DNA of 58,391 nt from an uncultured Catenibacillus sp. (GTDB lineage: Bacteria > Bacillota > Clostridia > Lachnospirales > Lachnospiraceae). A program made the position numbers and the translations under genes. Location of the stretch: contig CAKRHR010000015.1 of the NCBI GenBank assembly GCA_934339005.1, forward strand, positions 1-58,391, read 5' to 3'. Shown piece after piece: positions 24,882-33,197 of this stretch (position 1 is its first letter; each line of letters starts with the position of its first letter). The notes beneath the pieces were generated by a model. It saw only the letters and a program-made list of their open reading frames with translations, ran no database searches and was not told where the DNA came from.

Positions 24882-25970
24882 ATGATGGAGGAAGTACTTT
24901 ATTGGTTTTGGTTGTGTGGATTGTCAGTGCTTGGCAATAAACATCAAAAAGCATTAATCCAGATGTTTGATACACCAAAAGCTGTATTTGAACTGGAAAT
25001 ACAAAAGCTTGAACAGGTGCTATTTTTAAATGATGCGGCCAAGAACGCCATCATCAAGACAAGAAATCCATGGGTGGTGGAAGCAACTTATACGGATTTT
25101 ATAAAATCAGGCTATCATTTTACCTATGAAGCTGCAGATAATTATCCAGACAGGCTAAAACCATTGCCCGATAGTCCTGTGGGGTTATATTATGCAGGCA
25201 GACTGCCGGTGGAGGAGAAGCCTACGATTGCGATTGTCGGGGCACGCTCATGCAGTGGCAGCGGCAGAAGTCTCGCCAGACATTTTGGAACAGTGCTTTC
25301 AGAGGCTGGTATTCAAGTGATTAGTGGTATGGCGCTTGGAATTGACGGGGCAGCACACAGAGGCGCACTTGAAGCAGGTAAGGATACATATGCGGTGATT
25401 GGCAGTGGACTTGATATCTGTTATCCAAAAGAAAACAGGGATATTTACGAAATCTTACCAAAACGTGGCGGGGTGATTTCTGAATATCCGCCCGGTGAAA
25501 AAGCATTGGCGTGGCATTTTCCGATGCGCAATCGTCTGATTGCCGGTTTTGCAGACAGCGTACTTGTGGTGGAAGCAAGAAAACGCAGTGGTTCACTGAT
25601 TACGGCGGATTTGGCATTGGAGCAGGGAAAGGATGTGCTGGCTGTGCCAGGACGGAGTACGGATGCATTAAGTGAGGGATGTCTTGATCTGATACGCAGT
25701 GGTGCAAAGCTTGTGACAAAGCCTGAGGATGTACTGGAGGACTATGCGTTAGAAAACGTTAATTTGAAAAAAAATAATATTTGTCTTGATAAATCAGAAG
25801 AATTGGTGTATTCTAGCTTGTGTTTAAACCCAAAATACATAGAAGATATTTGTGCAGAGCTGCATATAGATATATCGGAATGTATGACAGTCCTGTATAA
25901 ACTGGAGCATATGGGTTTGATTCGACAGGTTTACAGAGGACAATATGTACGCAATTCGCTGATTCATTAA
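24882..25970 (+). CDS. dprA: DNA processing protein DprA/Smf
   Basis: DprA loads RecA on incoming single-stranded DNA during transformation. The 362-residue protein has an N-terminal SAM-like region, the Rossmann core with IAIVGARSCSGSGR, ISGMALGIDGAAHRGAL, the FPMRNRLIAG motif and SGSLITADLALEQGKDVLAVPG, and a C-terminal DML1-like winged helix. ATG 24882 (the first of ATGATG) after GGTGAGG is the best start; the open frame extends upstream inside comM. The comM-dprA-topA order is common in Clostridia. Confidence 0.95.
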   Translation: MMEEVLYWFWLCGLSVLGNKHQKALIQMFDTPKAVFELEIQKLEQVLFLNDAAKNAIIKTRNPWVVEATYTDFIKSGYHFTYEAADNYPDRLKPLPDSPVGLYYAGRLPVEEKPTIAIVGARSCSGSGRSLARHFGTVLSEAGIQVISGMALGIDGAAHRGALEAGKDTYAVIGSGLDICYPKENRDIYEILPKRGGVISEYPPGEKALAWHFPMRNRLIAGFADSVLVVEARKRSGSLITADLALEQGKDVLAVPGRSTDALSEGCLDLIRSGAKLVTKPEDVLEDYALENVNLKKNNICLDKSEELVYSSLCLNPKYIEDICAELHIDISECMTVLYKLEHMGLIRQVYRGQYVRNSLIH

Positions 25971-26031
25971 AAGGACTTAGAAGCAGCGGGGTGGACTTTT
26001 GTCTCTGGCTCATATAAATGGAGGTAGTATA

Positions 26032-28113
26032 ATGGCAAAGTATCTGGTGATTGTAGAATCGCCGGCAAAGGCAAAAACCATTCATAAGTTTCTCGGCAAG
26101 AATTATACCGTCGTTGCTTCTAACGGTCATGTGAGGGACCTTCCTAAAAGTCAGATGGGGATTGACGTAGAGAATGATTTTGAACCAAAGTACATTACGA
26201 TTCGAGGAAAAGGGGATATATTAGCGATGCTTCGCAAAGAGGTCAAGAAGGCTGATAAAGTTTATCTGGCAACTGACCCGGACCGTGAGGGAGAAGCTAT
26301 TTCATGGCATCTGGCTTATGCACTTAAGCTGGAGGGCAAGAATGTTCATCGAATCACATTCAATGAGATTACGAAAACAGCAGTAAAAAATTCAATTAAG
26401 AATGCCCGAGAGATAGACATGAATCTTGTGGATGCACAGCAGGCAAGACGTGCATTGGACCGTCTGGTAGGTTACAGCATCAGCCCGGTATTATGGGCGA
26501 AAGTTAAACGTGGGTTAAGTGCCGGTCGTGTTCAGTCTGTGGCATTACACATTATCCATGAACGGGAGAAAGAGATTGACGCATTTATTCCGGAAGAATA
26601 CTGGAGTCTGGATGCGAATCTGAACGTTGAAGGTGATAAGAAACCATTAAAAGCCAAATTCCACAGCCTGGATGGCAAGAAGATTGAGATTCATTCCAAG
26701 GCAGATGTTGAAGCACTGATGGCGCGTGCTAAAGATGCATCATTTGTGATTTCCGATATCAAGCATGGTGAACGCAGCAAGAAGTCACCGCTGCCGTTTA
26801 CGACAAGTACACTGCAGCAGGAAGCATCAAAACAGTTGAATTTTTCCACACAGAAAACGATGCGTATTGCGCAGCAGTTATATGAAGGTGTGGATGTTAA
26901 AGGCGAGGGTACAGTTGGTCTGATTACTTATCTGAGAACAGATTCCACACGTATTTCAGAGGAAGCCGATGCACAGGCAAGAACATATATTGCCGAACAG
27001 TACGGTGAAGCTTATACAGTACAGAGTACGAAGAAGGCAGATACTTCAAAGAAGATTCAGGATGCCCATGAAGCGATTCGTCCAACATATATGCATTTGC
27101 CGCCGGTTAAAGTCAAAGAATCTCTTGCGAGGGATCAGTTCAGATTGTATCAGTTAATCTGGAACAGATTTTTAGCAAGCCGTATGACAGATGCGGTTTA
27201 TGATACAACAACGGTCAAGATTGATGCGAATGGCTGTATGTTCTCAGTGGCTGCATCAAAGATCCGTTTTGAAGGCTTTATGGCAGTTTACAAAGTGGAT
27301 GATGAAAAAGCAGAAACAAATGTATTGTCAAAGAAGTTGACGATGGACAGCAAATTGTCGTTAATTGACTTTGATGCTAAACAGCATTTTACACAGCCAC
27401 CGGCACACTTTACAGAAGCTTCTTTAGTTAAGGCACTGGAAGAACTTGGTATTGGACGTCCAAGTACGTATGCGCCGACAATTACAACGATTATTGCCAG
27501 ACATTATGTGGCAAAGGAAAATAAAAATCTTTATATTACAGAATTAGGTTCTGTTGTTGACAATATTATGGTTGAGGCGTTCCCGACGATTGTCAATGTA
27601 GATTTCACAGCCAATCTTGAAGTGCTTTTAGATAAAGTGGCTGAGGGTGCGATTAACTACAAAACAGTCATCCGTAATTTCTATCCGGATTTGGATGAAG
27701 CTGTGAAGCGTGCTGAAAAAGAATTAGAGCATGTCAAGATTGAAGACGAAGTATCGGATGTACCATGTGAACAGTGTGGTCGCATGATGGTGATTAAGTA
27801 TGCTCCTCATGGAAAATTTCTTGCATGTCCGGGCTTTCCGGAGTGCCGCAGCACAAAGACTTATTTTGAAAAAATTGGTGTGACTTGCCCGAAATGCGGT
27901 GGTGACATCGTACTTAAAAGAACTCAAAAGGGCCGTATGTATTACGGTTGTATGAATTATCCTGAATGTGATTTCATGAGTTGGCAGCGTCCGACAGACA
28001 AGAAATGTCCAAAGTGCGGAGATGTCCTTTTGAAGAAGAACAACAAACTTGTATGCCATAATCAGGAATGCGGTTATACAACATCCGTTGAAGAAACTGA
28101 ACAGAATGCTTAA
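26032..28113 (+). CDS. topA: DNA topoisomerase I
   Basis: Type IA topoisomerase that relaxes negative supercoils. The 693 residues include the Toprim domain (LVIVESPAKAKTIHKFLG, DPDREGEAISWHL), the active-site Tyr in GLITYLRTDSTRIS, and three C-terminal Cys4 zinc ribbons (CEQCG...CPGFPEC, CPKCGG...CMNYPEC, CPKCG...CHNQEC). The ATG at 26032 follows GGAGGT; the upstream extension is not conserved. Ends in a strong terminator immediately after the stop. Confidence 0.98.
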   Translation: MAKYLVIVESPAKAKTIHKFLGKNYTVVASNGHVRDLPKSQMGIDVENDFEPKYITIRGKGDILAMLRKEVKKADKVYLATDPDREGEAISWHLAYALKLEGKNVHRITFNEITKTAVKNSIKNAREIDMNLVDAQQARRALDRLVGYSISPVLWAKVKRGLSAGRVQSVALHIIHEREKEIDAFIPEEYWSLDANLNVEGDKKPLKAKFHSLDGKKIEIHSKADVEALMARAKDASFVISDIKHGERSKKSPLPFTTSTLQQEASKQLNFSTQKTMRIAQQLYEGVDVKGEGTVGLITYLRTDSTRISEEADAQARTYIAEQYGEAYTVQSTKKADTSKKIQDAHEAIRPTYMHLPPVKVKESLARDQFRLYQLIWNRFLASRMTDAVYDTTTVKIDANGCMFSVAASKIRFEGFMAVYKVDDEKAETNVLSKKLTMDSKLSLIDFDAKQHFTQPPAHFTEASLVKALEELGIGRPSTYAPTITTIIARHYVAKENKNLYITELGSVVDNIMVEAFPTIVNVDFTANLEVLLDKVAEGAINYKTVIRNFYPDLDEAVKRAEKELEHVKIEDEVSDVPCEQCGRMMVIKYAPHGKFLACPGFPECRSTKTYFEKIGVTCPKCGGDIVLKRTQKGRMYYGCMNYPECDFMSWQRPTDKKCPKCGDVLLKKNNKLVCHNQECGYTTSVEETEQNA

Positions 28114-28152
28114 AAAAATCGGAAAATCCCCGTGGGTTTTCCGATTTTTTTT
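28114..28152 (+). terminator. rho-independent terminator after topA
   Basis: AAAAATCGGAAAA and TTTTCCGATTTTT form a long stem around a G/C-rich loop and end in a run of T residues. The A-rich left side makes it potentially bidirectional. Confidence 0.92.
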
Positions 28153-28280
28153 GCTAAACAATACAAAAAATAAACCATCTGCTCTGCAGGTGGAGGGAGT
28201 AGCTTTAGCTTCAAGTAAAAAAATCCTGTAAGTGAAAAATAAAAATTAGACAAATCTATATGAATTATATATATTTTTTG

Positions 28281-28295
28281 AAAATTCAGAAATTT
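28281..28295 (+). promoter_or_regulatory. candidate CodY box upstream of codY
   Basis: AAAATTCAGAAATTT matches 12 of 15 positions of the CodY consensus AATTTTCWGAAAATT, with the central TTCAGAAA intact. It lies about 25 bases upstream of the predicted -35. Autoregulation would be the natural reading; AT-rich surroundings make chance matches possible. Confidence 0.45.
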
Positions 28296-28319
28296 AATAC
28301 TAAAATTGCACAGATGCTA

Positions 28320-28348
28320 TTGTTTATTTATTATTGATATGCTAAAAT
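28320..28348 (+). promoter_or_regulatory. candidate promoter for codY
   Basis: TTGTTT (28320-28325) and TAAAAT (28343-28348) with a 17-base spacer lie about 27 bases before the codY start. Confidence 0.5.
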
Positions 28349-28375
28349 AACTACATAGGTGTAAAGGAGGGGCAT

Positions 28376-29143
28376 ATGAGCGTACAATTATTGGATAAGA
28401 CACGAAAAATCAATAAACTTCTGCATAATAACAGTTCTAACATGGTTGTTTTCAACGATATATGTGAAGTCCTCGGGGATATTCTTGAGTCGAATATCTT
28501 AGTCATCAGCAGAAAAGGAAAGGTGCTTGGTATTAAGAATCAGCCGGGCATTGCTATGATTGAGCAGTTGATATCAAACACAGTTGGCGGTCATATTGAT
28601 GCCATGCTCAATGAACGCCTGCTGAATATTTTGTCAACCAAGGAGAATGTCAATTTGATGACACTTGGATTTGACAGTGAGGATATTTCATCCTATCAGG
28701 CAATTATTACACCGATTGACATTGCCGGGGAAAGACTTGGAACACTGTTTATTTACCGTTATGGCAGAACATTTGAGATTGACGACATCATTCTCAGTGA
28801 ATATGGCACGACTGTTGTCGGACTTGAGATGATGCGTTCTGTGAATGAGGAGAATGCAGAGGAGGCACGCAAAGTACAGATTGTGCGGTCTGCGATTTCT
28901 ACATTATCATTCTCTGAACTTGAAGCGATTCGACATATTTTTGATGAACTCGATGGTAACGAAGGTATTCTTGTGGCAAGTAAGATTGCAGACCGGGTTG
29001 GCATTACACGTTCCGTGATTGTCAATGCACTGCGCAAGTTTGAAAGTGCAGGGGTTATCGAATCTCGTTCATCAGGCATGAAAGGCACATATATCAAAGT
29101 GCTCAATGATGTTGTATTTGACGAACTTAAAAAGATTAAGTAA
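28376..29143 (+). CDS. codY: GTP- and branched-chain amino acid-sensing repressor CodY
   Basis: CodY is the global nutrient repressor of Firmicutes. The 255-residue protein has an N-terminal GAF domain that binds isoleucine (SNMVVFNDICEVLGDILESNILVISRKGKVLG), a linker helix, and a C-terminal winged helix with ASKIADRVGITRSVIVNALRKF. GTG/ATG choice is not an issue: ATG 28376 follows AAGGAGG. Its own CodY box is suggested upstream. In other Firmicutes codY often adjoins topA and rpsB as here. Confidence 0.97.
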   Translation: MSVQLLDKTRKINKLLHNNSSNMVVFNDICEVLGDILESNILVISRKGKVLGIKNQPGIAMIEQLISNTVGGHIDAMLNERLLNILSTKENVNLMTLGFDSEDISSYQAIITPIDIAGERLGTLFIYRYGRTFEIDDIILSEYGTTVVGLEMMRSVNEENAEEARKVQIVRSAISTLSFSELEAIRHIFDELDGNEGILVASKIADRVGITRSVIVNALRKFESAGVIESRSSGMKGTYIKVLNDVVFDELKKIK

Positions 29144-29160
29144 TATAAAACATCGAAATG

Positions 29161-29224
29161 ACATACGGCAAGCCCTAAAATACAAAAATTCTGTAAAATT
29201 TGTATTTTAGGGCTTGCCGTATGT
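29161..29224. repeat. 26-bp perfect inverted repeat between codY and rpsB
   Basis: ACATACGGCAAGCCC continuing to CAAA (29161-29186) is exactly repeated in reverse complement at 29199-29224 around a 12-base loop. No T-run follows the right arm, so it is not a standard terminator, though its stem stability is high enough to stop polymerase. The -35 element of the rpsB promoter lies inside the right arm. Confidence 0.9.
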
Positions 29225-29243
29225 GTTCATAGTGTGTTATAAT
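29214..29243 (+). promoter_or_regulatory. candidate rpsB promoter, -35 within the inverted repeat
   Basis: TTGCCG (29214-29219) and TATAAT (29238-29243) with an 18-base spacer. The start would fall near 29250, giving a leader of about 115 bases with the structure at 29267-29337. Confidence 0.6.
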
Positions 29244-29266
29244 AGCGAACGGTAAAAAATAAGACA

Positions 29267-29337
29267 CGCAGACAGATTCTCAGGCGGGTGCTTTACATCA
29301 GATAGAGATGGAGTTACCTGAGAAGGTGAAATCTGCG
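29267..29337 (+). promoter_or_regulatory. structured rpsB leader, likely S2 autoregulatory element
   Basis: Nested helices are visible: CGCAGA (29267-29272) with TCTGCG (29332-29337), and TTCTCAGG (29277-29284) with CCTGAGAA (29317-29324). Ribosomal protein S2 is known to repress its own rpsB-tsf message through leader structures in several phyla. I cannot confirm that this one belongs to a described leader family. Confidence 0.5.
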
Positions 29338-29364
29338 GAAGCAAAAACCAATGGAGGTATTATC

Positions 29365-30093
29365 ATGAGTGTTATTTCAATGAAACAGTTACTCGAAGCA
29401 GGTGTGCATTTCGGCCACCAGACAAGAAGATGGAACCCTAAGATGGCTGAGTACATCTACACAGAAAGAAACGGTATCTACATCATCGACTTACAGAAAT
29501 CTGTAGGCATGGTTGACGATGCATACAACGCAGTTAAAGATATCGTTGCTGACGGTGGTACTGTTCTTTTCGTAGGTACAAAGAAACAGGCTCAGGATGC
29601 TGTTAAGACAGAAGCTGAACGTTGCGGTATGTACTATGTAAACGAAAGATGGTTAGGCGGTATGCTGACTAACTTCAAGACAATCCAGACTAGAATCGCT
29701 AGACTTAAAGAAATCGAAACAATGTCTGAAGATGGAACATTTGATGTTCTTCCTAAGAAAGAAGTTATCGAACTTAAGAAAGAATGGGAAAAACTTGAAA
29801 AGAACCTTGGCGGTATCAAGAACATGAAGAAAGCTCCAGATGCAATCTTCGTAGTTGACCCTAAGAAAGAAAGAATCTGCGTACAGGAAGCTCACATCCT
29901 TGGTATTCCACTGATCGGTATTGCTGATACAAACTGTGACCCAGAAGAACTCGATTATGTTATTCCTGGTAACGATGATGCTATCAGAGCTGTTAAACTT
30001 ATCGTTTCAAAAATGGCTGATGCTGTTATCGAAGCAAATCAGGGTACATCTATGAGCGAAGAAACAGCTGAAGTAGCTGAAGATGCAGAATAA
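29365..30093 (+). CDS. rpsB: 30S ribosomal protein S2
   Basis: Small-subunit protein S2, 242 residues, with the family start MSVISMKQLLEAGVHFGHQTRRWNP and the conserved RWLGGMLTN and DTNCDP motifs. The ATG at 29365 follows TGGAGGT; the open frame further upstream lies inside the leader helix. Strong codon bias (AAC, ATC, GGT) marks high expression. Followed by tsf in the usual operon. Confidence 0.98.
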   Translation: MSVISMKQLLEAGVHFGHQTRRWNPKMAEYIYTERNGIYIIDLQKSVGMVDDAYNAVKDIVADGGTVLFVGTKKQAQDAVKTEAERCGMYYVNERWLGGMLTNFKTIQTRIARLKEIETMSEDGTFDVLPKKEVIELKKEWEKLEKNLGGIKNMKKAPDAIFVVDPKKERICVQEAHILGIPLIGIADTNCDPEELDYVIPGNDDAIRAVKLIVSKMADAVIEANQGTSMSEETAEVAEDAE

Positions 30094-30124
30094 TTAATCA
30101 TTCGAATTTTGGAGGAATCAAATC

Positions 30125-31057
30125 ATGGCAATTACAGCAGCAATGGTAAAAGAACTTAGAGAAATGACAGGCGCTGGTATGATGGACTGTAAAAAAGCTC
30201 TGAACGAAACAGCTGGCGATATGGAAAAAGCTGTTGAATTCTTAAGAGAAAAAGGTCTTGCAGCTATGGCTAAAAAAGCAAACAGAATTGCAGCAGAAGG
30301 TATCGTTGCAACTAGCGTTTGCGGTTGTGGAAAGAAAGCTTCTATCGTAGAAGTTAACTCTGAAACAGACTTCGTTGCTAAAAACGCTGAATTCCAGACA
30401 TATGTAGCAAAAGTTGCCGCTCAGGCACTTGAAACAGAAGCTGATACACTTGAAGCATTCCTTGCTGAAACATGGAAAGAAGATCCACAGTACACTGTAG
30501 AACAGGCTCTTTCACAGATGATCGCTCGTATCGGTGAAAAACTCAGCATCAGAAGATTCCAGAAACTGGAAGTTGAAAATGGTGTTGTTACAAGTTACAT
30601 CCATGGCGGCGGAAAAATCGGCGTTATCGTTGCTCTTGAAACAGAAGCAACAGGCGATGCTGTACAGGAATGTGGTAAGAACGTTGCTATGCAGATTGCA
30701 GCTCTGAACGCTAAATACGTTGACAGAAGTGAAGTTCCTAGCGACTTCGTCGAAAAGGAAAAAGAAATTCTTATGGCTCAGATTCAGAATGATCCTAAGG
30801 AATCTCAGAAACCTGAAAAAGTTATCAATGGTATGATTCAGGGTCGTCTTAACAAGGAACTTAAAGAAGTTTGCCTTGTTGATCAGGTATACGTTAAAGA
30901 TGGCGATTTAACAATCCAGAAATACGTTGATTCTGTTGCCAAAGAAGTTGGCGCACCTATCAAAATCAAAGCATTTGTTCGTTTTGAAACAGGTGAAGGT
31001 ATGGAAAAACGTGAAGATGATTTCGCAGCAGAAGTTGCAAAACAGGCTGGACTTTAA
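30125..31057 (+). CDS. tsf: translation elongation factor Ts
   Basis: EF-Ts recycles EF-Tu by nucleotide exchange. The 310-residue protein has the N-terminal UBA-like domain (MVKELREMTGAGMMDCKKAL) and the EF-Tu-contacting TDFVAKN motif. It is slightly longer than in Bacillus because of an insertion in the core domain around QTYVAKVAAQAL. The ATG follows GGAGGAA, 31 bases after rpsB. Codon bias matches rpsB. Confidence 0.98.
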   Translation: MAITAAMVKELREMTGAGMMDCKKALNETAGDMEKAVEFLREKGLAAMAKKANRIAAEGIVATSVCGCGKKASIVEVNSETDFVAKNAEFQTYVAKVAAQALETEADTLEAFLAETWKEDPQYTVEQALSQMIARIGEKLSIRRFQKLEVENGVVTSYIHGGGKIGVIVALETEATGDAVQECGKNVAMQIAALNAKYVDRSEVPSDFVEKEKEILMAQIQNDPKESQKPEKVINGMIQGRLNKELKEVCLVDQVYVKDGDLTIQKYVDSVAKEVGAPIKIKAFVRFETGEGMEKREDDFAAEVAKQAGL

Positions 31058-31091
31058 TTCATATCCTGCAGTAAACACTGATGAACTTAAG

Positions 31092-31127
31092 AGCTCGGAG
31101 GAAGCTAAAGCTTTCTTCGGGCTTTTT
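31092..31127 (+). terminator. rho-independent terminator after tsf
   Basis: AGCTCGGAGGAAGC pairs with GCTTTCTTCGGGCT (with wobble pairs) around a TAAA loop and runs into TTTTT. Confidence 0.88.
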
Positions 31128-31153
31128 GCATAGAGATATGGAGGCATATAATA

Positions 31154-31396
31154 ATGAAGCGTATTGATTTCAGAATGGAACGTGCAGATCTTGTTAAAGT
31201 GGGCGACCATATTACGGTGAGTGAATATATGTTAAAAACTCTGCAGGGAACGATGTATTATTACACGATTAATCCAGCAGTAGCGATGTCTGGTAACATT
31301 CCAAAGGCAGATAAATTAAATGTGATGAAGGGTGTTGTGGACGAAATTCAGGATGAAGGCGCCCTGTGGACGGTCTGGTGCGTGTTTGAGGACTAG
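31154..31396 (+). CDS. small conserved-looking protein of unknown function
   Basis: An 80-residue soluble protein that I do not recognise. It starts at ATG after GGAGGCA with good spacing. The sequence has alternating hydrophobic and polar residues with no Cys, no membrane segment and a C-terminal ALWTVWCVFED; it looks like a small beta-rich fold. It follows the tsf terminator and has its own spacing, and codon use resembles neighbouring genes, so it is probably real. No function is assigned. Confidence 0.65.
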   Translation: MKRIDFRMERADLVKVGDHITVSEYMLKTLQGTMYYYTINPAVAMSGNIPKADKLNVMKGVVDEIQDEGALWTVWCVFED

Positions 31397-31763
31397 AAAA
31401 ACTGTTATTTGAATAAAAAATAAAGTTTTTAAGCAGGATAAAGCAGTTTGTTTTGACAAAAACAGGCGCATTTATTAGGCGAAAAGTCAAAGAATGCAGA
31501 AAATAAGGGCGGTTTCAAGGGCAAGAAGCTGAACTGAGCAAGTGGTAATGTAAAAAAATAATAAAAAAAAGATATGAAATGCAAAGATATTGTTAATTAT
31601 GACACTTCCCATTTTTGAAAAACATGTTAATATTATGGATGATAAAAATATCATAGATACACCGCAAGGGGAACAGCGTATTTATGATGATATTTATAAA
31701 ATATTAATATTTAATTCCAAATTTTTTAAGGACAGAGAAGTATAATAATGACACTTAAATAGT
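31397..31763 (+). other. 367-base intergenic region before the glycosyltransferase
   Basis: No gene is supported. ATGATA/TATCAT at 31639-31654 makes a small hairpin. TTGACA occurs at 31453 but with no -10 at the right distance. I found no cyclic-di-GMP riboswitch consensus, which I looked for because the next gene is a processive-type glycosyltransferase. Confidence 0.4.
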
Positions 31764-31778
31764 AGGAGGTTGAGTTTC

Positions 31779-33044
31779 ATGGTAGATGTCATTAAGGGCG
31801 TATCTTTTGCCGTAGGCATTTTATTTACACTGGGGTATTTTTACCAGATAGTGTACATGGTTGTGGGCTTACTGAAAGAACCAAAACTGTATGAGGAAAC
31901 AAAGAAGCACAGATATGGTGTGCTGATTTCAGCGAGAAATGAAAGTGCAGTTATTGCACAACTGATTGAGAGTATTAAGCATCAGAAGTATCCACAGGAA
32001 CTGATTGATGTATTTGTTGTTGCAGATAACTGTACAGATAATACAGCAGATGTTGCAAGAGCAGCAGGTGCGATTGTATTTGAAAGATTTAATAAAGAAT
32101 ATGTCGGTAAAGGTTATGCATTAAATTATCTGTTGAATGAAATTGCCAGTACATATGGCGATGTTTACGATGGCTATTTCGTATTCGATGCAGATAACGT
32201 ATTAGATGAAAACTATGTGACAGAGATGAACAAAGTCTTTTGTGCCGGTTACAGAATTATCACAAGTTACCGTAACTCTAAAAACTACGGTGATAGCTGG
32301 GTATCTGCAGGCTATGGTCTGTGGTTCTTAAGAGAAGCACAGTATATCAACAATGCACGTATGATTCTTGGCACAAGCTGCGCAGTTTCAGGTACAGGTT
32401 TCTTGGTTGCCAAAGAAGTTTTTGAAGAAAATGGTGGTTGGAAACATCATCTTCTGACAGAGGATATCGAGTTTACAACAGACTGCATCGCTCATGGTGA
32501 AAAGATTGGTTACTGTGGTTCAGCGATTATTTATGATGAACAGCCTGTAACATTTAAGACATCCTGGAATCAGCGCTTACGCTGGTCAAAAGGTTTTTAT
32601 CAGGTATTCTGGCATTACGGAAAGAAGCTTTGCTCAAGAATGCATAAAGAACATGGCTTTGCAGCGTATGATATGTTTATGACATTAGCACCCGGACTTT
32701 TCCTGACATTAGGTACATTTATTCTTGCCTTTGCAGGTATTATCATGTCAGTTTTCCATCCGGAATACAGACATGAGATGGTTATGGCAGGTCTTGGTAC
32801 AATTGGTTTCAGTTTAGGTACAACATATGTAACGATGTTTACATTTGGTTTAATTACAACCATTACTGAATGGGAAAAGATTCATACAGCAACATGGAAA
32901 AAGATTGTATACTTATTTACATTCCCTGTGTACATTTATTCATATATTCCAATCGGTGTTGTTGCATTGTTCAAGAAAATCCAGTGGGTTCCAATCCAGC
33001 ACAATGTTGTTAAGACGGCAGATGAAATCAAATCTATTTCATAA
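31779..33044 (+). CDS. membrane glycosyltransferase family 2, processive type
   Basis: The 421-residue protein has an N-terminal membrane helix, a cytoplasmic GT-A domain, and three or four C-terminal membrane spans. GT2 synthase residues are present in order: DNCTDNT, DADNVLDENY, EDIEF and QRLRW. This is the set found in polysaccharide synthases such as cellulose, hyaluronan and poly-N-acetylglucosamine synthases, so it probably makes or extends an extracellular glycan or glycolipid. The start is ATG 31779 after AGGAGG (31764-31769). No partner gene is next to it. The polymer cannot be named. Confidence 0.85.
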   Translation: MVDVIKGVSFAVGILFTLGYFYQIVYMVVGLLKEPKLYEETKKHRYGVLISARNESAVIAQLIESIKHQKYPQELIDVFVVADNCTDNTADVARAAGAIVFERFNKEYVGKGYALNYLLNEIASTYGDVYDGYFVFDADNVLDENYVTEMNKVFCAGYRIITSYRNSKNYGDSWVSAGYGLWFLREAQYINNARMILGTSCAVSGTGFLVAKEVFEENGGWKHHLLTEDIEFTTDCIAHGEKIGYCGSAIIYDEQPVTFKTSWNQRLRWSKGFYQVFWHYGKKLCSRMHKEHGFAAYDMFMTLAPGLFLTLGTFILAFAGIIMSVFHPEYRHEMVMAGLGTIGFSLGTTYVTMFTFGLITTITEWEKIHTATWKKIVYLFTFPVYIYSYIPIGVVALFKKIQWVPIQHNVVKTADEIKSIS

Positions 33045-33063
33045 TAATGAATATTTAAATACT

Positions 33064-33146
33064 AAAAAGGTCAGACACTTTGATGAGTATCCTCTTTACT
33101 GGAAAACCAGTAAGGGGAAACATCATCGGATGTCTGACCTTTTTTG
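33064..33146. terminator. long bidirectional terminator with inner hairpin
   Basis: AAAAAGGTCAGACA (from 33064) pairs with TGTCTGACCTTTTTT (to 33145). Within the loop, CTTTACTGG and CCAGTAAGG form a second hairpin. A-rich and T-rich flanks allow termination from both the glycosyltransferase and the convergent lspA. Confidence 0.9.
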
Positions 33147-33197
33147 TGTATACAACAGATTTTTTAATTGGTTATATATGTTTCAAATTAAAAAAGC

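Noticed and set aside
31453..31480. TTGACA at 31453 as a promoter
   Set aside because: The only -10-like hexamer is 14 bases away, too close for a functional sigma-A promoter.
31397..31763. Cyclic-di-GMP riboswitch before the glycosyltransferase
   Set aside because: A CCGCAAGGGG stretch suggested it, but the GEMM core and pairing are absent.
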